In this document: one piece after another, positions 1 through 11,000 of the stretch | Numbering within the stretch: position 1 is the stretch's first letter | Layout of the letters: each line of letters begins with the position of its first letter | From: Klebsormidium nitens | Taxonomy: Eukaryota; Streptophyta; Klebsormidiophyceae; Klebsormidiales; Klebsormidiaceae | Reading direction: 5' to 3' | NCBI GenBank assembly: GCA_000708835.1 | Contig: DF237335.1 | Span: 1-64,000 of the forward strand | DNA: 64,000 nt | The notes under the pieces: generated by a model | What the model was told of the DNA's origin: nothing | Database searches by the model: none | Seen by the model: the letters and a program-made list of their open reading frames with translations, nothing else | Program-made: the position numbers and the translations under genes

Positions 1-435
1 ACGTTTCACTGCCAATGGAGCTCGTGAACCAGCTCTCCGGCCTTGCTGGCCCAGACTCCTTGATTGTTTGACTCCTGGAACTTGGAAACTCAAACGGCGG
101 CTGCTAGAAGCTAACAAACCTGAGTGGAAATCCTGAAACAGCTTGTCAAATTCTGTACAGATTCAATTGAACACAATCCTTTGGGCCCAATAGACTAGGT
201 CCTGATGTATGATGCCCAGAAACTTAGCCAGCTGGACGCAATGAAGGCCAAGGCACCCAAGCTCTGAGCTGCTATGGCGCCTTCTACAGTAGAACTTACG
301 GAGCGCCCCTTCAGAAACTGTCGTCCATTGCTACTGTGATGCACTTTGACGAGGTCTCCTTGCAAGAGTGGTGGCAAAAGGAGCGTGAAAAGGAGCTACT
401 AGGAGCTGAGGTCAAAAAGTGAGGGCGATAGACTT

Positions 436-535
436 CGGACGAGAGTCATGCTCGGGTTTGAACCTGCGACCCCTCCCGATTCCGCTGACCGGTTAGACCT
501 ACGCCTTATCCCCTCGACCATGCCAAAATCTGGGG
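436..535 (-). repeat. tRNA-like relic (possible SINE head)
   Basis: On the minus strand this stretch has a D-arm-like segment (TGGTCGAGGGGATAAGGCG, similar to the A box of Ser/Leu tRNAs) and, about 45 bases on, a B-box-like GGTTCAAACCC. The anticodon, T and acceptor stems do not pair well, so it is not a working tRNA gene by eye. A decayed tRNA or the pol III head of a SINE is the best guess. Confidence 0.35.
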
Positions 536-770
536 GTTCGCCCGGTTTCCACGGAATGCACCCGAAAGCGGTATATAAACCCCAACGTGCTCTTTAATCC
601 GGCCAGCCACTTAAGTTGGGGAACTCGTGCCAGTATTAGTACGTGGCTTACAGTCGCGGGCCTGAAAGCAGATTCTGTGCACAAAGTCAATACTGTTGTC
701 TACTTTCGATCCTCGTAACCTCTACTTTCAACCGTGAGTAAACGAGGTATATACAACACGTTTCTCGATA

Positions 771-962
771 CTGGCAACTCTTGCTTTCACTAAGTGGTGC
801 TTTCACTAAGATACAGGAGCCCCGGGCACCTCAACTAAAAACCCTAACCTAAATAACGACCCGCAACCATACCCACCCTAACCCCCAAACCAACCCCACC
901 CGTCCCCCGGGTGCCTGTCTTAGTGAAAGCACCCCTATAATAGTGAAAGCAAGAGTTGCCAG
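771..962. mobile_element. MITE-like element with about 57-bp terminal inverted repeats
   Basis: The ends, beginning CTGGCAACTCTTGCTTTCAC and ending in its reverse complement, form imperfect inverted repeats of roughly 57 bp around a C-rich 75-bp centre. Each arm contains an internal repeat of GCTTTCACTA. It has no coding capacity, which fits a non-autonomous DNA transposon (MITE). I could not see a convincing target-site duplication, so no superfamily is assigned. The centre contains a few CCCTAA-like telomere-type words, which I read as chance. Confidence 0.6.
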
Positions 963-3015
963 AGTCGTTTCTTGGATCCCCGGTCATACATTCGGCCTGA
1001 TCGAAGGCTGCGATTTCGCGACTGCATCGTATTGTGCATCCAATGCAAGTCGTCCGATGGTCAGGGTTATCTGCACGTGCCTCGTTTGGTCCAAATGAAA
1101 TCATGTGACTGCATTAACTTTTTCATCACGTGTGCAGAGCCCCAGGGCCCATAGATGATAGGTTATGGTAAACGCCGGCTAATATTCCTTCATCGACGGT
1201 CAAGAAAGGCTCTCAGCAAACCAAGGGCCTTTCTGCATCGTCGATGTTAACGAGCTTTCCCCTTTATCCGCGAAACTTATTTATAGCCAATGATGACCTC
1301 TTCGAAAACGACAAGATTGAATCGGGCAAGTGACAACTTGACCCTGAAGATGGAACTGTGATTTACAAGTTGTTGGCCGCATATCCGGACATGTCGGAGA
1401 TATTGCGGCAACTTGCCGGAGTTGCATATACGCCAAGAACTCTATTAATGTTATATCGCCAATTCCAGGTCGTTTCCGAAGGCATCGGGGCGCCGGCCTT
1501 CGGGCATTTTGAGGCCTTGGTGTTCCGACTGTTGCCAGATTGAAGTGCACGATCGGGCCACCCTCCAACCGGCTGCTATTCCCTGATCCGATGGAAAAGC
1601 GGCCAACCGACACTCTGCATATCCCGCTTTTATCGCTCCGTCTGGCGGGCACCGCTCGCTGCCAATCTCTTATACGCTGCCGAATTGGCGCAAAACTTCG
1701 CGCGAAAATCCGCGGCCGACAAATGCAACTCGAGATTCTGTGTCAGTGTCGGTTGTGACTTGTCCGACTCCAACTCCAGAGTCTGATGACATTGATCAGA
1801 TCACTCAGGAATCTGGACTGAGTAGGTAGGTACTACCGTAGTCAGGACTGCTTTGTGATGAAAGAATGTGGGTGTTTGCCATACCGTGGCAAAGTCAGGA
1901 CTCAAATTTGTGAACTGGTACCCTACTGGTAGATCCCCTTTACGGATGTCGCTATCCCTCAAGAAACTTGCTAAAATGAGCTTCATTTCAAGGAGACGAC
2001 TTGTATTGCAGAACGTAGAAGTCCAGCGGCCAAGTGTTCTCATCCTTCATCTGAGCAGCCCTTAGATCTGTGGTGGCAGTATAAAGCTCCAGCATTTCTT
2101 GGCCAGGGAAACAAAGTGGCGACTTTTACTTCACGGGGATCCAATCACTTCAGTTGGCATTGTCCAAGGCAGAAGATCTGAAGACCAGCTCCTTGCATTG
2201 GACATTCTCTAAGTCCCTTGACAAAGCGCTGTCAAGCGCAAGTCAGGCAGCTTCATCTTTCGCGCTCTATTTGGCCTGTAGAAGTGGCAAAGGAAGATCA
2301 AACTCGAGGTAAGCTCAAGTGGTGCTACATTCAGAGAATGCAGGCGCACTGGATCTGTGAGCAGTAATGTACCAGAGAATGTGTGCTTGACTTAACATAT
2401 ATTTTTTGTTTCTCATGTTTTCAAGGACCTACTCCATTGCTCAAATCTTGCACCTGTCTTTCTGAGCACCTTGATGTAGGATTCTGGTTGATAAATGTAC
2501 CTACATAAGGGACATGTATGTGGTATTCGAGTAAGCACAGCTTAATGGTGACCTTTTTTAAGATCTCATTACTTATCTGATTGAGCGTCGGTACAACTTC
2601 TGATCCGCTTTGATCACTACGCAAGTACAGTATGTCCATATTCTGACATGTCAACGGGAAGTGCTGGGTCACCATCTTACATTGACTATGATAGAGTTAG
2701 ATATAAATTCTATCAGGCAAATACTTTGTCTTTATGCAAGGATAGCACTGGTGTTGAGACTGCTGTGGCATCTAACCTTAAATGTATTTCCTTTACAGAT
2801 ACATCGCCACTATTTTTTCATACATGGCGCCATCAGTCAGGTAAGAAGCGCTAACCACAGAATCCTACTTGTATGTGTGCACTGCCACCAATCATGTACA
2901 CAAGCAGTTGGTTTGGAATCCAAGCGTAGGCGTAACTGGAATGTGACATGGTCAATCTGATCTTTTCTTTCGAAAAGTAAAAGCATTCTTATGTTTGGCT
3001 CCTGTTATCTGCAGG
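963..3015. other. Upstream region of the expansin-like gene, no gene seen
   Basis: Only short frames without recognisable similarity occur here. A CAG directly before the first ATG of the downstream gene leaves room for an intron in its 5' untranslated region, but I could not place a 5' exon. Confidence 0.5.
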
Positions 3016-5483
3016 ATGAAGGTCGGATCCATGCTGCTGACCATTGTCAGCATTCAGACACTAACATGTTCTGCCAGGCCTCTCCTCCTAGAATCAGGTA
3101 TGAGAAACATGGCCTTTTCTTTGGTGGCCTTTTCTGATTCCCATTGCCAGGCATCAGGCAGCTTCCGCCATTCTTGCAGTGACTGGCGGCCATCGTAGTC
3201 AATTCTGTTGTTCAAGTGACCGGCTCATTGCTGATGCAATCGCACCGTCCAGTACTTGCGAAGCAGGATAGAAGCTAAAGATTCACCCGCTCTAACGCGA
3301 ATGACAGACTGGTGTCAGCGGCGGACTCGATTCCCTGTTCAAACTTTCTGAGATTTATTTTGCTCACCTTCTTTTTGTTCCTGCAGTGTCTTCAAATCGA
3401 GAGCTGCTTCAGTCACAAGCATGCCCCGCTCCAATGACACAGTGTTATACCACACCGTACCAGCCCCAGTATTACTGCTGTGACTCGTCTCAGAACTTGG
3501 ACTGCTCAGGCGGAGCTGACTTCCAATGCAGGTAAGGTCTGATCCGATGCAACGCTATCCGTCAAGAGTAAGAAGAACTAATGAGACAAAGGCAAGAATC
3601 CACATGAAGAATGAAAGATGTTACTGCTCTATGCATCTCAATAATCATATTGGTAGTTCCCAACAGCTTTTTCCGCTAGTGAATATACCCAGAGAATCTC
3701 CTATTTGTTTTTGTTCGACCCCCAATGGCACAAGTTGAGCAAGCCACCACTGCTGCTGACATCAGCTAGGCAACTCCTCCTGCAGGAAGTTCCTAGAAGG
3801 AGACGCCCTGGTCCCTGCATCACTTATCCCAGACCTTGGTCTTGGCCCCAAGACTCCTGAGCCTACCTCAGCTCCCGCTGTTACCCCAGCCCCTACTACC
3901 GCAGCCAAGAGCTCTTCTGCCTCAGACACTATCGCACAAACTACCGCCCCAACCAACCCCCCCCAGAATCCTGCACCCACCAACCCTCCCCAGAATCCTT
4001 CACCTACCAACCCCCCGCAAAATCCTTCACCTACCAACCCCCCCCAGAATCCTTCACCTACCAACCCTCCCCAGACCCCAGCCCCAACCAATCCGCCTCA
4101 GATCGTCACTGCCGTAAGTGCTCCAGGGGGCTGGACCACTGGAATCGCCACTTTCTTTGGAGGCCCTGGAGCTTTCACTGGTGAGTAGAAACCTCAGCTG
4201 TGCAACACCGAGATGCATCCTGAGGACTGTCAAGTCGTGGGATTTGCAGCCTGAGCTCAAAGCACCGGCGAGAAGGAGCGAGAAGGAAACCACTTAACTT
4301 GAAAATGACGTCCTCTGCAAGCTCATACCCGTCTCTCAACGTTGACTTTGCCTGCTTGGAATTCTTCTTGTTCACCTACAATCGAGAACGCTCCTGTTAT
4401 ACAAATCCGCTCTTCAGTCTTGCTTTTCAGTCAGCTTGAGATTTTTTCCCTTCAATCTTCATCAGCTGATGTGATTTATTTGTGCTTTAGGTGGGAACTG
4501 CGGGTACGGGCCCATCGTCCCAGCAAACGACTATGTCGTGGCCCTCCCGAACCACCTGTACTACAGCAATGCTGGATGCGGTAGCTGCTACGAAGTCAAG
4601 TGCGTCGCCCCGAGCACACTTCCATTCATCATCGGCGGAGTGGAGGGCGGCAACGCCTGCAAGACGGACAAGTCGATCATCGTCTACGCCTCAGACAGGT
4701 GCCCCGTAAGTACTTTCGTCCAGCCCGGAGGGCTCTATTCCGAAGTTTTGCTCAGTGCGATTACAAAACTTGTGCAAGCTGTGCTAAATGGGTCTCGAAG
4801 CCGCTTCTTTTGGCTATGTCCTTGTTGCAAAAGCCGAAGCCTCTTTTGCTATATGCGAATCGTGGCTGCTTCTCGTTAAAGCATCCGGTTTGGCAAAGAG
4901 AAATTGAAAAGGCCGACGACCAGGTGACCTACAAAAACCGATCGTCCTTGAAAAAATCTTTCAAAAAGCTAACGTGTTTTTTGGCCCTATGCAGGAGTGT
5001 GATGATTACCGTGGCGATTGCACCCTAAAAGGATTCTGTCCGGCGGCTGGTGGCTACAACTCCGACCCTAGCCATGGCACCCACATTGACATTGGACAGC
5101 CTGCTTGGAACCTCATCGGCAAAGTGAACGCTGGGATCATCACGGTTGCCTTCAGACAGTGAGTTACTCTCCCTTCCTGCTTCACTCATCCGGTTTCACT
5201 TCCATCTACTTTACGGTGCTGCTTTCTAACGCGTCGTAGCTGACAAAGCGTCAAGCTTTCATTCCCGAAAATGCATGCGGTTCCATCCACGCTCTCGAAC
5301 TGTCGTTTTAAACTCCTCGGGGTTTGAATTCTCAGTTGAAGCTTCGAAGCCCTTGTTCGTAATTGGTACACAGCCGTCTTTGAAAGCTCCACATTTCGCA
5401 CTGAGCAACACCACCTGACCAAAGGCTTTCATGCTTGCAGGGTCACATGCCCTCCATTCGGCCAGCTTGGGTTACAAAACTGA
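3016..5483 (+). CDS. Secreted modular expansin-like protein (Cys-rich module, Pro-rich linker, single DPBB domain)
   Basis: Six exons: 3016-3097, 3387-3531, 3786-4180, 4491-4705, 4995-5158 and 5441-5483. All are GT-AG and phase-consistent, giving 347 aa. Residues 1-27 resemble a signal peptide. Residues 28-75 form a small module with six Cys including a CC pair. Residues 76-190 are a Pro/Thr-rich linker with PTNPPQN repeats. The DPBB fold starts at GGWTTGIATFFGG, followed by GGNCGYG, a Cys-rich core, DRCP and THIDIGQPAW (in place of the canonical HFD motif). Expansins loosen walls non-enzymatically with a DPBB domain plus a C-terminal CBM63. Here the reading frame stops 14 residues after the last splice, just past VTCPPFG, so CBM63 is absent. 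It could instead be called EG45/loosenin-like. The ATG was chosen because it starts the hydrophobic leader. It converges with DEK1 across 2 kb. Confidence 0.8.
3946..4098 (+). repeat. PTNPPQN-encoding repeats in the expansin-like gene
   Basis: Six near-identical 24-base units encode (A/S)PTNPPQ(N/T/I)P-type repeats, forming an extended Pro-rich linker between the Cys-rich module and the DPBB domain. Similar linkers join catalytic and carbohydrate-binding modules in secreted wall proteins and are often hydroxylated and O-glycosylated; modification here is inference. Confidence 0.85.
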
Positions 5484-7517
5484 AGAAAGCCCGAACCACA
5501 TCGGTTCACCTAGAGACATCCGTGGGGGATGCATTGGAAAGCCGCTTCCCTCTGCCGGACTTCGTTCTGGCGGCGCGCATTCACAACGGTACTTCAGACG
5601 GGCGCTATTTATTGGGGCTTCCGTGGCAGCCTTGATGGAGGGAGTCATTTATCAGTAGCTTCTATCGGGAATCTGCTGTACCATAGGTATTCTGATTCTT
5701 TGTACAATAGTACAACAAGGGGACGTACAGTTCAGCATCTGCTGATCTGACCGAGCAATCCACGTACATTCATACCAAGCCTCTAGGAGTTGAGGCAGTT
5801 CCCTTGTGATCATTTTCATAGAAGTGAGGGCAATAGCTTAGTTGCCAAAGTTTTCTAGCCGAGGGGATGATTCAATGAACATCGGAAGAGGGGCCAACAA
5901 TTTGGCACCAAAAAGTCACGGAACATTCTGCTTCCATCACCAAAAAGGACTTCTCCACAGCACGTGTTCCTGCGTTATCTACCTACACTTGCTGTCACAT
6001 TTTGTGCCTGCATAGCTCCGTTTTTACGATGCACAACGTGAAGGTAACCCAACATATGCACAGACGGTGATGGCGGTGTACCCCAGATTCTCTTTGTCAT
6101 TGTTAAGCAACAATAAATTTGAGCTAGATGCATGAATTAGCTACCGTCTGGACTGATCTATTCCATGTTGAACTAACACTTGCATTGCATGACCAATCTC
6201 AGTGGTACAAGATGCACACGTTCAAATGTTGAGTCACCATGATCGATCACGCTGAAGTGATGCATGTGCATGCCAGATCGGACCCTCAGGCTGACGGTCA
6301 TTCATGCCAAACCTACATGCATACCGGAGGCGGCGTCTGCATTCCAGAGGCAGGCGGCCGCCCCGGGCCCATGCCAAACTTGGGCTCTGAGTTAATGATT
6401 GCATGATACGTCGATCCTAGCTATATAGCTCATCGTACCGTACTCAGATTAAGTTCCACCCAGTCGAGGCCTGGCCCGTGGCCATATTGAATCATTCATG
6501 ACAGAGTGTATTGCACGTAAGAGTGCACTTTGTAACTCAATGGGCGGCCCATGAAAGTTCATTTGTATACTGCAGTATAGTCGGCCGGCCGAGTTGCACT
6601 GATCCGGCCACTGAGGTACGTGCTAAGATATGAACACCTGGTCCTCCGTTTGAATTATACGGCACAGTATGCATGCCACCGAGGAGTTATTTTTACTAAA
6701 CTGCAGCTAGCCGCCCCATGCAAATAGTATCATATATATATATCCGACAAGCAGCACACGAGCGCGGACTCTATGATAGCTCGAATTGTCGAATTTTAAG
6801 ACGAACAAGGCGCGGCATGCACCATCATTGTTCGATCTAGCTCTCCTGCCATAATGCATAATTTCGACGTTTTAGTGTCAAATTTTTAATCCGGAGATCA
6901 TATGAAAATTGAAAACTTGAAATTAAGTCCATTGAACGATATGTCTGACTGTATGAATTACTACAACCGGCCAGTGACGTTGATATCATGTTCCGGGTAC
7001 TCTCTTAGTTCCGGCCATATCTTGTCGGAAGCTTACTAACAAGCTAGCTCCCTCAGGGCTCAGCTGGGGGCTGATTGACCCTTTCGATTGTCGTCAATTG
7101 CGTACGTGCCACGGGACCTGCCCGAATGCCGGACCTGCCGGACCTGCCCGACCTGCCCGAATGCACGGTGCATTCGGACCTTTCAACCAGCAACTTAGGC
7201 TGCCGGGTGGCAGATTCCAGAATGCAACATGCATCAACGTTCCACCCACATCGTCTGAAGTTCTGTGCGTAAGCGTTGGCATGCGGCGCGGAATCCAATG
7301 TCCAACTAGGCGGGCAGCCATGTGGACCATATAATAGGTGGGCCCGGGCAAACTTGTCCTACAGTGGTTCGAATCCAATAAAGCTCGTTCTTGGACGGTT
7401 GATGGTACCGCCAACGGCTTGGCTGCCTTTTGAGATTCTTGCCCGAATACTATCTGCTCGATTTGGTGCGGGCTTAGTGATCCATACTTTCTAGCCTTAC
7501 CCTAACAAAACGGTATA
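5484..7517. other. Convergent intergenic region
   Basis: This 2-kb gap lies between the 3' ends of the expansin-like gene (plus) and DEK1 (minus). I see no gene. It holds a short TA run near 6732 and, at about 7109-7175, clustered repeats of GACCTGCC(C/G) ending in a perfect palindrome (CCGAATGCAC, one base, GTGCATTCGG). Confidence 0.6.
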
Positions 7518-8060
7518 CTACATCTGGAGGGGGGTTAACCTGATATTGTGTTTCGTAAAGACCGACAACGTGAACGTGCACTCCTCGCCCGCCCGATACG
7601 TCGTCGGGACGACCGTATAGCCTGGCGCGTAGTGCTCCAACACCATCTCGCAGGCGACCTCCCGCGTATTTACATAGTCGCTGCCCCCGACGGTCTCGAA
7701 CGCGTACAAGTCTTTGCTCGCGGGCATGCCCCCTTTCTTCAGCACGCGCATCCCGATAAAGTAGTGGTCCCGATCCGCGCTCGTCGTGTATTCGCTATAC
7801 GCCTCGCTCCGCGGGTTCTGCTTGTGCGGGCCTTGCGTCAGCGTCATGAACACGTGCATCGGGCCGGGGTCATCCGTTTTCAACAGGTACTGCGGGTTGT
7901 GGTGCCAGTTGGGGAAGTTGGAGCACCCCCCCGCGGTGCGGCCTTTCCACTCGCCCTTTACGATGTGGCGCATCTTGGGGTCATAAATGCGGCACACGTA
8001 GATGGAGTGGAAGTGCTCCTGGAAATCGGCCCACGCCATCCAAAAGATGCCGTCCTCCGG
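7518..8060 (-). other. DEK1: DEK1 exon 22: C2L domain and C-terminus
   Basis: The last exon encodes residues 2165-2344, starting [14 protein letters not shown] and covering the C2-like domain ([57 protein letters not shown]). The protein ends six residues later than in typical land plants. C2L assists calpain activity in the family. Confidence 0.95.
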
Positions 8061-11000
8061 CTGCATCAGACAGAGAAACAAAATGAGTACAAACAACCGG
8101 GCGATAAGTTCTAGACTGAGTACATTTGGAGACTTGCGGTGAAGAGCTCGAGAGACTCAGGCCCTCTCGGTGCAGTTCAAAAGACCTCAATTTCATATTA
8201 CACAAGGTGTTTCTGGGGAATAGGAAGGCTTTTTACCCTTGAATGTTTTGGGGCTTCAGCACTTTCTGTAGCCCAAACTTTCGAAACCAACTAGTAGCTG
8301 CCAACACGTGGCTTCCGACCAGTAGCTGCGGAGATGCATCCTACTTTCTGGCAGGAAAAAACATGCGGAGTCGCTTAAAGGCTGACAGAAAACAGTATAA
8401 CAAATCCTGATTGATTACACTCGGGCTTAGATGAAGCTTGAAACAAAATGCAAGCTCAGCTGTGCAGCAAAAGACAGGTAGTCCGTATACACACCAAACG
8501 AACGGTACACAGAAAAAGGACGTCTGCACGAAAAGGGTCAAACGGACGCAGGAACAAACAAAGGCCGTCCCCTTCGCCTCTTGATCCGGCATGGACTGAA
8601 TCCGGTCTGTGCACCCGTCCGTTTGGGGAAAGAAAGGACGAATTAGACCCTCACTTTCGGGTCGTAGTTGAGCTTGTGCTTCATCCGTTCCGTCCACTCC
8701 TTGGACGTGTCCGACCAAGGCCCGTTCCACTCGCGCCCGCGGGCCCACGGGTTCCGGATCTGCAACAACTTGTGGCCGTCCGCGTCGCTCCCGTCGACAA
8801 CCTGCGTCAAAAACCGTTACCAAATCAGGTATGTGTTTGTTACCAAGTCAGGTATTTGTCATGAAAAAGTCTGTGATTCTTCTCTAAAACAGATGTGCGT
8901 AAGCAACGGGTTCGTTCCACTTGCACCCGCTCGCCACGGGGTCCGGATCTGTGGCAACTGGTGGCCGTAGGGCGAAGCTAAGACTCGCTAGAGAATTGAG
9001 AATGCGTGCCCCTGCACAATGCCCGTACCTTAGACAGAGACCGAATCTACTGGGAGCCCCTCGGAGCTGGAGGGGCTGCCTTGTTTTCAGGAATGTTGAT
9101 CGAGAAGAAAAGGCGTCACCCCAAGCTTCTGACAAATGCTTTCACGGAAACACCCGTAAAAGGAGAAAGCGAAACCGACAGATTAAAGCTGTTACTCACA
9201 TTAGAATCAAGTATGCATACCCCCGCATGATACCTGCGACGGAGACTAATTCTTCGGGGAGCCCCGCAGAGCCGGAGGGGCGGGTGTTGTCACTCTATTT
9301 TCCCAACAGCTTACGCAAAGCCACAGAAACACAAGAGAACCAAAAGCGCAATGCTAAGGACTCACTCTTAGAATCGAGTATGCGTGCCCCTGCACGATGC
9401 CCGCGACGGAGACCGATTCTTCCGGGAGCCCCTCGGAGCCGGAGGGGCTGCCCGCCCCCAGCAGGAAGTTGGCCTCCTTGAAGCGCACCAGCTGCCGCCA
9501 CAGCTTGCCGCTCGCCAGATCAATCTTGGACGACGGACTCGCCATGTCGATCTCCTCGCCCGCGCCGCCCGTTAAATCCACAAGCGCATCCTGCAGATTG
9601 TTTAATTGCGGAAATCGTTCGAGGGACTGGAAGCTTTAAGGAACTGGAAGCACTTTAAGGCTTCAAACATTCCGGTGACGCTTTTCCGCGCTGGTGCTAA
9701 GTGAGTGAGCGAAAAGAAAGGTCGATCTTGGACGGCGGACTTGCCATGTCGATCTCCTCGCCCGCGCCGCCGGTTAGATCCACAAGCGCATCCTGCAGAT
9801 TATTTGCATCGGAAACGAATGAGTGACTGAAACTAGGCCGTTAAAAGGGCTTTCTAAAATTGGTGCTAGACTGGCACGCAAGGAAAGGTCGATCTTGGAC
9901 GAGGGACTCGCCATGTCGATCTCCTTCCCTGCGCCACCCGTCAGATCGACCAGAGCGTCCTGCGAATTCACGCCTTTAGATAGGGAACGTCAGGCAATGA
10001 ACTAGTGAGAAGAATCTGTTTTTCTGAAGACGTTGTAAGGGTACTTCAAACCTTGCCCGTTCACGGAAGGTGTTGTAGTGTTGAATAGCATGCGCCAACC
10101 CCTGCACATGCTCAGGCTTTCGGAACCGAGAAGCGCCTGCCGACTTTGATACCATCTGAATGACCTGCTGATCGAGTCAATGACCCCATCATCCTTGTCT
10201 TGCAAATTTGATCAAGCAACGTCCTCTCCGAAACCGGTGGATCTCGCACGCATCTTAACCTCTTTTCACCCCCCGGAATGCTCACCTGAACCACGCCCCC
10301 CTCGAGCGCTTCGTAACACCCGTGCAGCTTCGCATACGCTTTCTCCAGTATCGACACCCATAGCTCCCCCGGCTTGTTGCTCGTCGCGAACGCGGGCTCG
10401 CCGCCGCCGTTCTTCTTCTTGCACGGCAAATAATCGTCCACGACGACGGGCTTCCAGGCGCCCTCGATGTTGAATCGGACGGTGTAGATGCCCTGCAGGA
10501 AGTAAGGGGCTTCTGGATGAAGGTGCACATGTTCTGAGAACATCTCACAGAACGGTGTTGAAATGGGTATGGACTTTTCGCTAGCTTTTCGGATAAGGTG
10601 AGAATGTCAGGGGCGTACAGATACGAACGTGTCCAGAAGACCAGAATTGGACGGTCTCGTATGAGTAGGGCTCCTACAAGCTTACAATTGGTCTGCACCG
10701 TTTCAAAGCTCCTTGAATCAGACTCATGCTCGAAAAGGAGCTACCAGAAAGGTGCTTCTAATAGAAGCAGAATCGTCCAACCACAAACCGTTGAGCCTGT
10801 CAGAAGCACGGGTTTCATTGCTAACGGGGTAGGTTTGGTTTTGAAGAGAGCCTTTCTTTCGCGAATCTTTGCAGGCAGTCTTGCAGGACTAGCATGTCGA
10901 CTTCGGCCTCCACAAGCAAGCAACAACAGAACGCTGAACACGTTAACCAACTGAGAAAGGAGGAGCATCAACCTCTTCTGCTCGACGAGTAGAACCTTCC

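Noticed and set aside
836-890. Telomere-like CCCTAA words
   Set aside because: Only a few irregular copies inside the MITE-like element, not a telomere repeat array.
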